Below, in pieces: positions 56,968-64,000 of a stretch of 64,000 bases of DNA (positions are counted from its first letter, which is position 1; each line of letters starts with the position of its first letter). Origin of the DNA: Streptomyces tailanensis. Lineage in GTDB: Bacteria; Actinomycetota; Actinomycetes; Streptomycetales; Streptomycetaceae. The position numbers and the translations under genes are program-made. Location: assembly GCF_008386495.1 (NCBI RefSeq), contig NZ_VTHJ01000002.1, forward strand, positions 51,128-115,127. Direction: 5' to 3'. The notes under the pieces are model-generated. The model did no database searches. It saw only the letters and a program-made list of their open reading frames with translations, and was not told where the DNA came from.

Positions 56968-58092
56968 TCAGCTGTCGAAGTCGACCGTCAGGGTCTCGGA
57001 GACCGGGTACGACTGGCAGGTCAGTACGTAACCCGCGTCCACCTCGGCCGGTTCGAGGGCAAAGTTGCGGCGCATGTCGGCCTTGCCGTCGGTGACCAGG
57101 GCGCGGCAGGTGCCGCAGACACCGCCCTTGCAGGCGAAGGGCAGGTCGGGGCGGGTGCGTTGGGCGCCGTCGAGGATGGTCCGCTCGCGGGAGAGGGCGG
57201 AGGTGGTGGAGCGGCCGTCGAGGATGACGGTCACCTCGCTGACGGGCCCCTCGACGGCGGCCTCCTCGTGGCGCGCCTCCCGTAGGGGCTCGTCGTCGGC
57301 GTAGAAGAGCTCCTGGTGGACCCGGTCGGCGGGCACGTCGAGCCCGGCCAGCACCTGTTGGGCGTCGCGGACCATGCCGTGCGGACCGCACAGCCACCAG
57401 TGGTCGGCGTTCCGTACGTCGACCAGCGCGTCGATGAGCGCCGAGAGCCGGTCGGCGTCGATACGGCCGGAGAGCACCTCGGCCTCACGGGGTTCGCGGG
57501 AGAGCACGTGGGCGAGCTGGAACCGGGTCGGGTAGAGGTCCTTCAGGTCCGCGAGCTCGTCGGCGAACATCACGGTGTCGGTACGGCGGTTGCCGTAGAA
57601 GAGGGTGACCGTCGCGCGGGAGTCGGCGGCCAGCACGGACTCGGCGATGGACATCATGGGTGTGATGCCGGAACCCGCCGCGATCAGCACATGGTGGCCG
57701 GCGGCGGTGAGGTCGGGGGTGAAGGCACCGGTGGGGGCCATCACCTCAACGGTGTCGCCGGGGCGTACGTCATTGACGAGCCAGGACGAGAACAGGCCAC
57801 CCGGGACGACCCGTACGCCGATCCGCGGACTCGCCCCGACCGGCGAACAGATCGAGTACGACCGCCGCTCGTCCCGCCCCTCGATCTCGCGCCGCAACGT
57901 CAGCGACTGCCCAGGCGTGAAGGCGAACTCCTCGGCCAACTCCGCCGGAATGTCGAATCCGACGGCGACCGCGTCCGCACACAGGGGCCGTACGTCGGCG
58001 ACGCGCAGGAAGTGGAAGGCCGGACGGCGGCGCATGCGCGGGCGTACGGCCGGGGCGGTCCGGGCCGTCGGCTCTTCCCTCAGGCCTTTCAT
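56968..58092 (-). CDS. paaE: Phenylacetyl-CoA epoxidase reductase subunit PaaE
   Basis: PaaE (374 residues) passes electrons from NADPH through FAD and a 2Fe-2S cluster to the PaaABCD di-iron oxygenase. It has an FAD-binding barrel (RRSYSICSPVG), a nucleotide domain (HVLIAAGSGITPMMSI and YGNRRTDTVMF) and a C-terminal plant-type ferredoxin domain (CKGGVCGTCRA and a later Cys in VLTCQSYPVS). ATG at 58092 directly abuts paaD's TGA and has GGAG 6 nt upstream. It is last in the paaABCDE operon. Confidence 0.95.
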   Translation of the reverse strand: MKGLREEPTARTAPAVRPRMRRRPAFHFLRVADVRPLCADAVAVGFDIPAELAEEFAFTPGQSLTLRREIEGRDERRSYSICSPVGASPRIGVRVVPGGLFSSWLVNDVRPGDTVEVMAPTGAFTPDLTAAGHHVLIAAGSGITPMMSIAESVLAADSRATVTLFYGNRRTDTVMFADELADLKDLYPTRFQLAHVLSREPREAEVLSGRIDADRLSALIDALVDVRNADHWWLCGPHGMVRDAQQVLAGLDVPADRVHQELFYADDEPLREARHEEAAVEGPVSEVTVILDGRSTTSALSRERTILDGAQRTRPDLPFACKGGVCGTCRALVTDGKADMRRNFALEPAEVDAGYVLTCQSYPVSETLTVDFDS

Positions 58093-58602
58093 TCAGATCT
58101 CCTTGACGTACTCGAACGGCTCGCGGCAGGTGCGGCAGCGCCAGAGGGACTTGCAGGACGTGGCGGCGAAGCGGGAGGTCTCCTCGGTGTCCGGTGAGCC
58201 GCAGCGGGGGCAGGTCACCGCGTGCCGGGTGGGTGAGAGGACGAGCGGGACGGGGCCGCCGCGTGGTGCGGGGCCGGGGGGCGCGATGCCGTGTTCGGCG
58301 AGCTTGCGGCGGCCTGCCGGGGTGATCCAGTCGCTGGTCCAGGGCGGGTGGAGGACCGTACGGATCTCCACCCGCGTGTACCCCGCGTCGCGCAGCCGCG
58401 CCGCCACGTCCGCCCGCATCTCCGCCATCGCCGGGCAGCCCGAATACGTCGGGGTCAGGCTTGCGACCACCGTGCCGTCCTCCGTCAACACGACGTCGCG
58501 CAGGACGCCCAGGTCGGCGAGGGTCAGCATGGGCAGCTCGGGGTCGGGCACCTGCTCGGCGATGTGCCGGGCGCGCCGGGTGTCGAGGGCGGTGGTCACC
58601 AT
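58093..58602 (-). CDS. paaD: Phenylacetyl-CoA epoxidase subunit PaaD
   Basis: PaaD (169 residues) is a MIP18/DUF59-family protein thought to help mature the iron centre of the epoxidase. VPDPELPMLTLADLGVLRDV and TPTYSGCPAMAEM (conserved Cys) are the DUF59 core. A C-terminal zinc ribbon with two CxxC-like pairs (CPRCGS and CRTCREPFEYV) is present as in PaaD of E. coli. ATG at 58602 overlaps paaC by 7 nt (a GTG one codon later overlaps by 4). Operon position is conserved. Confidence 0.95.
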   Translation of the reverse strand: MVTTALDTRRARHIAEQVPDPELPMLTLADLGVLRDVVLTEDGTVVASLTPTYSGCPAMAEMRADVAARLRDAGYTRVEIRTVLHPPWTSDWITPAGRRKLAEHGIAPPGPAPRGGPVPLVLSPTRHAVTCPRCGSPDTEETSRFAATSCKSLWRCRTCREPFEYVKEI

Positions 58603-59423
58603 GTCGCCTCCGGGTGGGCTCGGGCCACGCTCTGCAACTCGGCCAGCAGCGGGGCGAGATGCTCGGTGTGGTCGCCGGCGCGTCCGGCACCCGGCAGCGG
58701 CCGGTACACCGGCATCGGCAGTCCGGCCGCCCCGGTGACCTGGCACAGCACGGCGGCGACCTCGTCCCGTACGTCGTACGCGGTGAACAACTCGCCGAAG
58801 TACGCGGCCACTTGCTCCAACGCCTTGCGCGTCCGCCGGTGCGACTCCGCGGTGCCGTCGCCCAGCCGCACCACCCACTCGGCGGCGTACTGCCGGTGGT
58901 ACGTCAGTTCCTTGACGCCCTTGGCGGCGATCGCCGAGAGGACCGGGTCGGGGTGCGCCACCAGGTGCGCGAACTGCGCGAGGCGCCAACTGGACAGCAC
59001 TAGGAGGCGCACGGTCGAGAACGCGAAGTCGCCGTTCGGCAGTTCGGCCAGGCGTACGTTGCGGAAGTCGTCGGCGTCGCGGAAGTAGGCGTACGCGTCC
59101 TCGCCGCGCCCGGTGCCGTCGACCTGTCCGGCACGGGAGTACAGCAGGCGGGCCTGGCCGAGCAGGTCGAGGCCGATGTTGGCGAGCGCGACCTCCTCCT
59201 CCAGCTCGGGGGCGCGGGTGGTCCACTCGGCGAGCCGCTGGGCCGAGACCAGGGCGTCGTCGGCCAACGCGACGCAGACATCGGCCAGTTCACCGGCGTC
59301 GACGCCCTCGGGCACGGTGGTGTCGACACCGTGCAGGGGGTCCTCGAAGCCGGTGCCGTACGCCCAGCGCGTGTCATCCTCGTGCCCCTCGGCGAGGGTC
59401 ATGTAGACGTGGTCGTCACTCAT
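58596..59423 (-). CDS. paaC: Phenylacetyl-CoA epoxidase structural subunit PaaC
   Basis: PaaC (275 residues) is the ferritin-like non-catalytic partner of PaaA in the epoxidase core. It has a long four-helix bundle: LADDALVSAQRLAEWTTRAPELEEEVALANIGLDLLGQARLLY and VKELTYHRQYAAEWVVRLGDGTAESHRR are the conserved blocks. ATG at 59423 has AGGAGC 5 nt upstream. It follows paaB by 29 bp and overlaps paaD. Confidence 0.95.
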   Translation of the reverse strand: MSDDHVYMTLAEGHEDDTRWAYGTGFEDPLHGVDTTVPEGVDAGELADVCVALADDALVSAQRLAEWTTRAPELEEEVALANIGLDLLGQARLLYSRAGQVDGTGRGEDAYAYFRDADDFRNVRLAELPNGDFAFSTVRLLVLSSWRLAQFAHLVAHPDPVLSAIAAKGVKELTYHRQYAAEWVVRLGDGTAESHRRTRKALEQVAAYFGELFTAYDVRDEVAAVLCQVTGAAGLPMPVYRPLPGAGRAGDHTEHLAPLLAELQSVARAHPEATW

Positions 59424-59452
59424 GTCTGCTCCTCCCTGCTCCTCGTCGTGGG

Positions 59453-59749
59453 CTAGATGTGCGGGACGTCGTCGGGGATGTCGTAGAAGGTCGGGTGGCG
59501 GTAGACCTTGTCGGCGCTGGGTTCGAAGAAGGGGTCCTTCTCGTCGCGGGTGGAGGCGGCGATGTGCTCCGAGCGCACGACCCAGATGGACACGCCCTCG
59601 TTGCGCCGGGTGTACAGGTCGCGGGCGTGGGTGAGGGCCATCTGGTCGTCGGCGGCGTGCAGCGAGCCCACGTGGACGTGGTTCAGGCCGCGCTTGCCGC
59701 GCACGAACACCTCATACAGCGGCCAGTCGCCCTTGATCGTGTCGCTCAT
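59453..59749 (-). CDS. paaB: Phenylacetyl-CoA epoxidase subunit PaaB
   Basis: PaaB (98 residues) is the small bridging subunit that helps two PaaAC dimers associate. [42 protein letters not shown] is the family signature, and [12 protein letters not shown] the C-terminal block. ATG at 59749 overlaps paaA's TGA by 4 nt (ATGA). Confidence 0.95.
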   Translation of the reverse strand: MSDTIKGDWPLYEVFVRGKRGLNHVHVGSLHAADDQMALTHARDLYTRRNEGVSIWVVRSEHIAASTRDEKDPFFEPSADKVYRHPTFYDIPDDVPHI

Positions 59750-60723
59750 GCCGCTGCTCCGTCCTTCGCACGGGCCGCCTGCTTGGCCGCGTGGGCGGTG
59801 GCCGCCTCCCGCACCCAGGCGCCCTCCTCGTGGGCCGTCCTGCGGCGCTCCATGCGCCGGTCGTTGCACGGCCCGTTCCCGGTGATGACCCGCTTCAGCT
59901 CGTCCCAGTCGGGGGTGCCGAAGTCGTGGCGCCCGCGCGCCTCGTTCCACCGCAGCTCCGGGTCGGGCAGCCGGACGCCGAGCTTGTCGGCCTGCGGGAC
60001 GGTCATGTCGACGAAACGCTGCCGCAGCTCGTCGTTGGAGTGCCGCTTGATCTTCCAGGCCATCGACTGCGCCGAGTTGGGCGAGGCGTCGTCGGGCGGG
60101 CCGAACATCATCAGCGACGGCCACCACCAGCGGTCCACCGCGTCCTGCACCATCGCGCGCTGGGCGTCGGTGCCGCGCATCATCGTCAGCAGCAACTCGT
60201 AGCCCTGCCGCTGGTGGAACGACTCCTCCTTGCAGATCCGCACCATCGCCCGCGCGTACGGCCCGTACGAACTCCGGCACAGCGGCACCTGGTTGCAGAT
60301 CGCCGCGCCGTCCACGAACCAGCCAATGACACCGACGTCGGCGAAGCTCAGCGTCGGGTAGTTGAAGATCGACGAGTACTTCTGGCGCCCCTCGATCAGC
60401 CGGGTCGTCAGATCCGCGCGGTCGGCCCCCAGCGTCTCCGCCGCCGAGTACAGGTACAGCCCGTGGCCGGCCTCGTCCTGGACCTTGGCAAAGAGGATCG
60501 CCTTGCGGCGCAGGGACGGCGCCTTGGTGATCCACTCGCCTTCCGGCTGCATTCCGATGATCTCCGAGTGCGCGTGCTGGGCGATCTGCCGGATCAGCGT
60601 CTTGCGGTAGCCGTCCGGCATCCAGTCGCGCGGCTCGATCCGCTGGTCCCGCGCGATCGTCGCGTCGAAGTGCTCCTGCAGCCCGTCCCGGTCCGGCGCC
60701 TCGGCGGAGTGTGTCGTGGCCAT
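59746..60723 (-). CDS. paaA: Phenylacetyl-CoA epoxidase catalytic subunit PaaA
   Basis: PaaA (325 residues) carries the di-iron centre that converts phenylacetyl-CoA to its 1,2-epoxide. The iron ligands lie in [14 protein letters not shown] and [17 protein letters not shown] (E-x2-H pairs) and in the upstream [20 protein letters not shown]. The C-terminus is Lys/Ala-rich. ATG at 60723 is the start; GGGAAG lies upstream. It is first in paaABCDE. A perfect AACCGA-N8-TCGGTT palindrome lies 16 bp upstream, matching the style of TetR-family PaaR regulators, but no regulator gene is in the window. Confidence 0.95.
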   Translation of the reverse strand: MATTHSAEAPDRDGLQEHFDATIARDQRIEPRDWMPDGYRKTLIRQIAQHAHSEIIGMQPEGEWITKAPSLRRKAILFAKVQDEAGHGLYLYSAAETLGADRADLTTRLIEGRQKYSSIFNYPTLSFADVGVIGWFVDGAAICNQVPLCRSSYGPYARAMVRICKEESFHQRQGYELLLTMMRGTDAQRAMVQDAVDRWWWPSLMMFGPPDDASPNSAQSMAWKIKRHSNDELRQRFVDMTVPQADKLGVRLPDPELRWNEARGRHDFGTPDWDELKRVITGNGPCNDRRMERRRTAHEEGAWVREAATAHAAKQAARAKDGAAA

Positions 60724-60738
60724 CGATACCAGCTTCCC

Positions 60739-60758
60739 AACCGACCATTCGTTCGGTT
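60739..60758 (-). promoter_or_regulatory. TetR/PaaR-type operator before the paa operon
   Basis: AACCGA-N8-TCGGTT is a perfect 6-bp-arm palindrome (20 bp in all) 16 bp before paaA's ATG. PaaR repressors of actinobacteria bind palindromes of this ACCGA-TCGGT kind and are released by phenylacetyl-CoA. The assignment to PaaR is inference. Confidence 0.55.
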
Positions 60759-60881
60759 CCAGTGTGACGTGATTCTCGCGCGGGAGCAAGACCCGGTGCC
60801 CGAAGGTGATGGTGAAAGGCTGGCCCGGCCCCCGGAAAAACTCCTGTGCGCCGAATCGCACACCTCTGCGATCATCCCCGA

Positions 60882-63053
60882 ATGGCGCACAGTCTCGAAT
60901 CGCTGGTCATCCGGCACACCCATCGCCTCCCCGCCCCCAAGGGGTCCGCCGGGGACGGCGCCACCGCCGCGCGGCAGTTCGACGCGGCGCTGATGGCGGC
61001 GGGCTTCAAGCTCTCGGCGGAGCTGCTGGAGCGTCTGTCGGGGCTGTCCGAGGCCGCCGTCCTGCACACCGCCCGGCGGACGCTGCGCACCGTGCGCGAA
61101 ATGGTGGGCGACCACGTCCGGCACAACTCGTACTTCATCGACTTCCCGGCGAACGTGCCGGACACCGAAGAGTTCTGGATGCGGTGCGTCGCCGAGGCGC
61201 TCAACGACGACAAGGCACGTGAAGGCGTGCTCTCCCAGTTGGCGCGGGGGGTGTTGAACCTGCTCGACCTCCCCACCTACGGCAGGTACCAGCACACCTA
61301 CGAGGAGATGCTCGCGGCGCAGGACGAGCTGATCGCGTCGGCGGGCGACCGGGTGACCGTCCTGCATCTCGGCCGGGAGCTCGACCACGAACTCACCGAG
61401 CTGTACCTGGCCCTGGCCGGCAGCACGACCCCGCCCGGCGAGGACGACTTGCGTGACCTCAAGGCCCTCGCCGGGCGGTGCGCGCTCGGCCCCCAGCCGG
61501 AGTCGATCCCCGTCCGGGAGAACCGGGCGGTCGTCAACGAGGCCCGGCTCGGCGTCGGTGCCGACCTCCTGCTGGACACCGTCACCGACGTCCTCCGGCT
61601 GGCCTGCGCGCTGTCGGGCGGTGACGTGACGCTGCGGGAGCCGACCCGGTTCCGGGCGCTGTCGCGGCCGGTGCGCCGGGGGCTGCTCGCGGGCCTCGAC
61701 GCCGTAGTCGCCGCGAACCCGGCGAAGCTCGCCGATGTGCACGCGTACCGGGAGCCCTTCAAGCGGCTCGGTGAGCGTCTCCACCCGCACGAGTACCCGC
61801 GGTGGCCGCACGCCGCCGAGGTGTTCGCCGTCGCCCGGGGCGAGAAGGAGGCGCGGTCCTTCGACAGCCGGGCCGAGAAGCTGCTCGACGAGTACGACAT
61901 CACCGGTGCGGTGAAGCTGCTGAAGTCCGCTCCCGGCAAGCTGTTCCGCGCCCTGGATCTCCTGCTGCGCATCGCCGACGACCAGGCGGAGCGGGACGCT
62001 GTGGTGGCCGCCGCGGTGGAAGTCGCTCCCAAGGTCTCCGGCCGGGTACTCCTCTCGGTCCGGGAGCACTTCCACAACCGGGACCGGGAGACCGACGAAC
62101 CCCGCATCTTCGTCAACCGCCGGGGCCGCGCCTGGGTGACGCCCGACCACCGCCCGGCCGTACCGGCCGCCGACCGCGACCGCCTGATCGCCGCGCTCGA
62201 CGCCGAGACGCGCCGTCGGCTCCCGGCACCGGGCCGGCTGCTGATCGACCCCGACGTCCTCGACGTGGCGCTCCCGCTCAGCGGCAAGGCGACCGCGGCC
62301 GGGCTCGGCGTACTGCCGCGGGGTTCGGTCTCGAAGGTCGACGGTGAACTGCTGCGCTTCTTCGTGTACTGGAAGGAGACCGAGGACCGGACCGACTACG
62401 ACCTGTCGGCACTGCTTCTGCACCGCGACTACAGCACCGACTCCTGGCTCTCCTACACGTCCCTCACGACCGTCGGGGGCCGGCACTCGGGCGATGTCAC
62501 CGAGGCGCCCGACGGGGCCTCGGAGTTCATCGACCTGACCTTGGACCGGGTGCGCAGCACGTTCATCGTTCCGCAGGTGAACATCTTCGCCGGCGAGGGC
62601 TTCGACGAGGTCGAGGAGTCGTTCTTCGGGTTCATGGTGCGCGACGGCGAGCAGAAGGGCCGTCCGTTCGAGCCGCGCACGGTGCGGATGAAGTCGGAGA
62701 TGCGCGGGCCGGGCAAGGTGGCGCTGCCGCTGGCGTTCCGGCGCGGGGACGACGGGCGCTGGCACGCGAAGTGGCTGCACCTGTATCTGAAGGGCATCTC
62801 GTCGGGCAACCGGGTCGAGGAGAACCAGGTGTCGGTGTCCAAGGTGGTGCGCGCCCTCGTGGAGCGCGAGCAATTGACGGTGCGGTACCTGATCGACCTG
62901 ATGTCCGGCGACACCACGGCCGTGGATCTGTGGGACGGCGGGCCGGTCCCGGACGAGCCCGTGACGTACATCGGTCTCGAACGCCCGGAAGGGCTGCACC
63001 AGGACTCCCGGATCATCACCCTCGAAAATCTGCGCGACTTGATCCCGGGCTGA
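60882..63053 (+). CDS. Large TerD-domain protein with a long helical N-terminal region
   Basis: This 723-residue protein ends in a TerD-like domain (about 500-680): [26 protein letters not shown], then [46 protein letters not shown] with calcium-type acidic loops. The first 490 residues are mostly helical, with no signal or membrane segment and no domain I can name. TerD proteins act in tellurite or phage-related stress and in Streptomyces development. It is alone, without terB/terC neighbours. ATG at 60882 has no ribosome site but GATCAT lies 7 nt upstream, so it may be leaderless. It is divergent from the paa operon. Confidence 0.75.
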   Translation: MAHSLESLVIRHTHRLPAPKGSAGDGATAARQFDAALMAAGFKLSAELLERLSGLSEAAVLHTARRTLRTVREMVGDHVRHNSYFIDFPANVPDTEEFWMRCVAEALNDDKAREGVLSQLARGVLNLLDLPTYGRYQHTYEEMLAAQDELIASAGDRVTVLHLGRELDHELTELYLALAGSTTPPGEDDLRDLKALAGRCALGPQPESIPVRENRAVVNEARLGVGADLLLDTVTDVLRLACALSGGDVTLREPTRFRALSRPVRRGLLAGLDAVVAANPAKLADVHAYREPFKRLGERLHPHEYPRWPHAAEVFAVARGEKEARSFDSRAEKLLDEYDITGAVKLLKSAPGKLFRALDLLLRIADDQAERDAVVAAAVEVAPKVSGRVLLSVREHFHNRDRETDEPRIFVNRRGRAWVTPDHRPAVPAADRDRLIAALDAETRRRLPAPGRLLIDPDVLDVALPLSGKATAAGLGVLPRGSVSKVDGELLRFFVYWKETEDRTDYDLSALLLHRDYSTDSWLSYTSLTTVGGRHSGDVTEAPDGASEFIDLTLDRVRSTFIVPQVNIFAGEGFDEVEESFFGFMVRDGEQKGRPFEPRTVRMKSEMRGPGKVALPLAFRRGDDGRWHAKWLHLYLKGISSGNRVEENQVSVSKVVRALVEREQLTVRYLIDLMSGDTTAVDLWDGGPVPDEPVTYIGLERPEGLHQDSRIITLENLRDLIPG

Positions 63054-63156
63054 GTGCTAGCGTTGCCCACGGCGAGGCCATGAAGGGGCTTCCTTCTCAA
63101 TTCCTTTCCCTGAAAAAAGTTCCTTCGCTTTCCTCGCCGCCGACTTCGAACGGGGA

Positions 63157-63175
63157 GGCGCCACCACGGCGCCTT
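63157..63175. terminator. Terminator between TerD and fructosamine kinase genes
   Basis: AGGCGCC-ACCAC-GGCGCCT is a perfect 7-bp stem between convergent genes, followed on the + strand by GGTTTTG. Confidence 0.65.
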
Positions 63176-63200
63176 CCGGTTTTGTCGTACGAGCCGTGAC

Positions 63201-64000
63201 TCACGACGAGAGCGCCGCCCGCGCCACCGTCAGCGCCTGTTCCGCGTACCCCCGCCCGAACAGCACCGCGTGCACCAACAGCGGGAAGAGCTGGTGGAGT
63301 CCGATCCGGTCCGCCCAGCCGTCGGCGAGTGGCACGGCCTGCTCATAACCCCGCAGCACCGCATCCAGATGAGGGCAGCCGAAGAGGGCGAGCATCGCGA
63401 GGTCGGTCTCGCGGTGGCCGCCGTGTGCCGCCGGGTCGATGAGCCAGGCGTGGCCGTCGGCGCCCCACAGCACGTTGCCGTTCCACAGGTCGCCGTGGAG
63501 TCGGGCGGGCGGCTCGGCGGGGCCCGCGAGGTCGGGCAGCCGTTCACAGACCCGCTCGACCACGGTCGCCTCGGCCGGGCGGATCGTGCCGTCGTCGACC
63601 GCGCGGCGCAGATAGGGCAGCACCCGGTGTTCGGCGTACCAGACGGGCCAGTCGGCGCCGTGGACATTGCGCATGGGGGCGCGCCCGATGTACGCCTCCC
63701 TCGGACCGCCGGGCGGCGCGGCGCCGAAGGCGGGGGCGCCGGCGGCGTGCAGGGCGGCCAGGGCGCCCCCGAAGCGGACCGCGGCCCGGGCGTCGGGTGA
63801 CCCTTGCGACACCCGGTCGATCACCAGGCGGCGCTCGTCGTGGCCGTACACGGTCGGCAGGCGGACCGAGCCGGCGTCGGCCAGCCAGCGCAGCCCCGCC
63901 GCCTCTGCCCGGGCCGCGCCGGGGCCGTCGCCGAGCTTGACCATCACCGTCCGGCCGTCGTCGAGGGTGACCTCGGCGAGTGTTCCGGAGAGCCGACGCT
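63201..64000 (-). CDS. Fructosamine kinase family protein (5' end beyond the window)
   Basis: The frame runs open to the window's right edge (RLSGTLAEVTLDDGRT before VMVKLGDGPG), so the start lies outside. It is a FN3K-like phosphotransferase: VMVKLG is the ATP-binding Lys strand, RLHGDLWNGNVLWG the catalytic loop and LIDPAAHGGHRETDLAMLALFG the metal-binding DPx block. It would phosphorylate ketosamines (deglycation) or ribulosamines. The C-terminus is complete at 63201. It is convergent with the TerD gene. Confidence 0.9.
   Translation of the reverse strand, partial: RRLSGTLAEVTLDDGRTVMVKLGDGPGAARAEAAGLRWLADAGSVRLPTVYGHDERRLVIDRVSQGSPDARAAVRFGGALAALHAAGAPAFGAAPPGGPREAYIGRAPMRNVHGADWPVWYAEHRVLPYLRRAVDDGTIRPAEATVVERVCERLPDLAGPAEPPARLHGDLWNGNVLWGADGHAWLIDPAAHGGHRETDLAMLALFGCPHLDAVLRGYEQAVPLADGWADRIGLHQLFPLLVHAVLFGRGYAEQALTVARAALSS

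Noticed and set aside
60594..62999. 801-codon reverse frame opposite the TerD-domain gene
   Set aside because: GC-rich shadow of the TerD gene; low-complexity translation, no ribosome site, and it would overlap paaA.
1..64000. Antibiotic biosynthetic gene cluster or prophage
   Set aside because: No PKS, NRPS, terpene synthase, phage structural, integrase or tRNA attachment features were found; the secreted enzymes and iron genes explain the accessory regions.

Overview
The window is high-GC actinobacterial DNA and almost certainly comes from a Streptomyces chromosome. Third codon positions are strongly G/C-biased. Start codons are often GTG or TTG. Several promoters place the -10 box 6-8 nt before the start codon (leaderless genes). 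TTA codons are so rare that only four were found, and iron boxes, a CebR-like box and typical Streptomyces intergenic hairpin repeats are present. No rRNA, tRNA, CRISPR array, prophage or biosynthetic gene cluster was seen. From memory, much of 10-45 kb resembles the SCO1080-SCO1115 neighbourhood of S. coelicolor; this was not checked.

1-13 kb is mostly primary metabolism: an F420-type flavoprotein, a geranylgeranyl-reductase-like protein, an M20 dipeptidase, a TmrB-like kinase fused to a Nudix domain, a divergent ROK kinase/LacI regulator pair sharing a palindromic operator, a CitE-like aldolase behind two dyad operators, a Tat-exported EEP hydrolase and etfBA. 13-30 kb holds small redox, lipid, threonine aldolase/SDR, VOC, MarR-FUSC, M56 peptidase, PAP2, HAD and TetR genes. 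It also contains a GNAT gene ending in a 9-bp tandem repeat, a shredded aldo/keto reductase, and what looks like the solitary right end of an IS200/IS605 TnpB element.

29-43 kb is largely an exported set: LVIVD protein, DUF305 lipoprotein, SGNH hydrolase, CE1-type esterase with CBM2, GH62 arabinofuranosidase and PL1 and PL3 pectate lyases. Three of these genes (LVIVD, esterase, GH62) carry a TTA codon inside the signal peptide, so bldA tRNA could gate them. LacI-type palindromes (one CebR-like) sit between the GH62 and pectate lyase genes. Together they form a plant-polysaccharide degradation island.

43-50 kb has ung coupled to a BadF-type kinase, a CbiX-like protein, and a FUSC transporter whose gene carries an in-frame 225-bp miniature inverted-repeat element. 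Lrp and HAD genes follow.

50-57 kb is an iron-controlled surface locus. Four genes or gene remnants carry a shared four-cysteine secreted module, two of them with LAxTG sortase signals and one with a beta-propeller between two modules. An HtaA-like haem-binding protein and an HmuT-like lipoprotein complete it, with two DmdR/IdeR-type iron boxes. No permease or ATPase gene follows hmuT; Streptomyces repeats occupy that place.

57-61 kb is a complete, tightly coupled paaABCDE phenylacetyl-CoA epoxidase operon behind a TetR-type palindrome. The window closes with a large TerD-domain protein and a fructosamine kinase gene that runs off the right edge.
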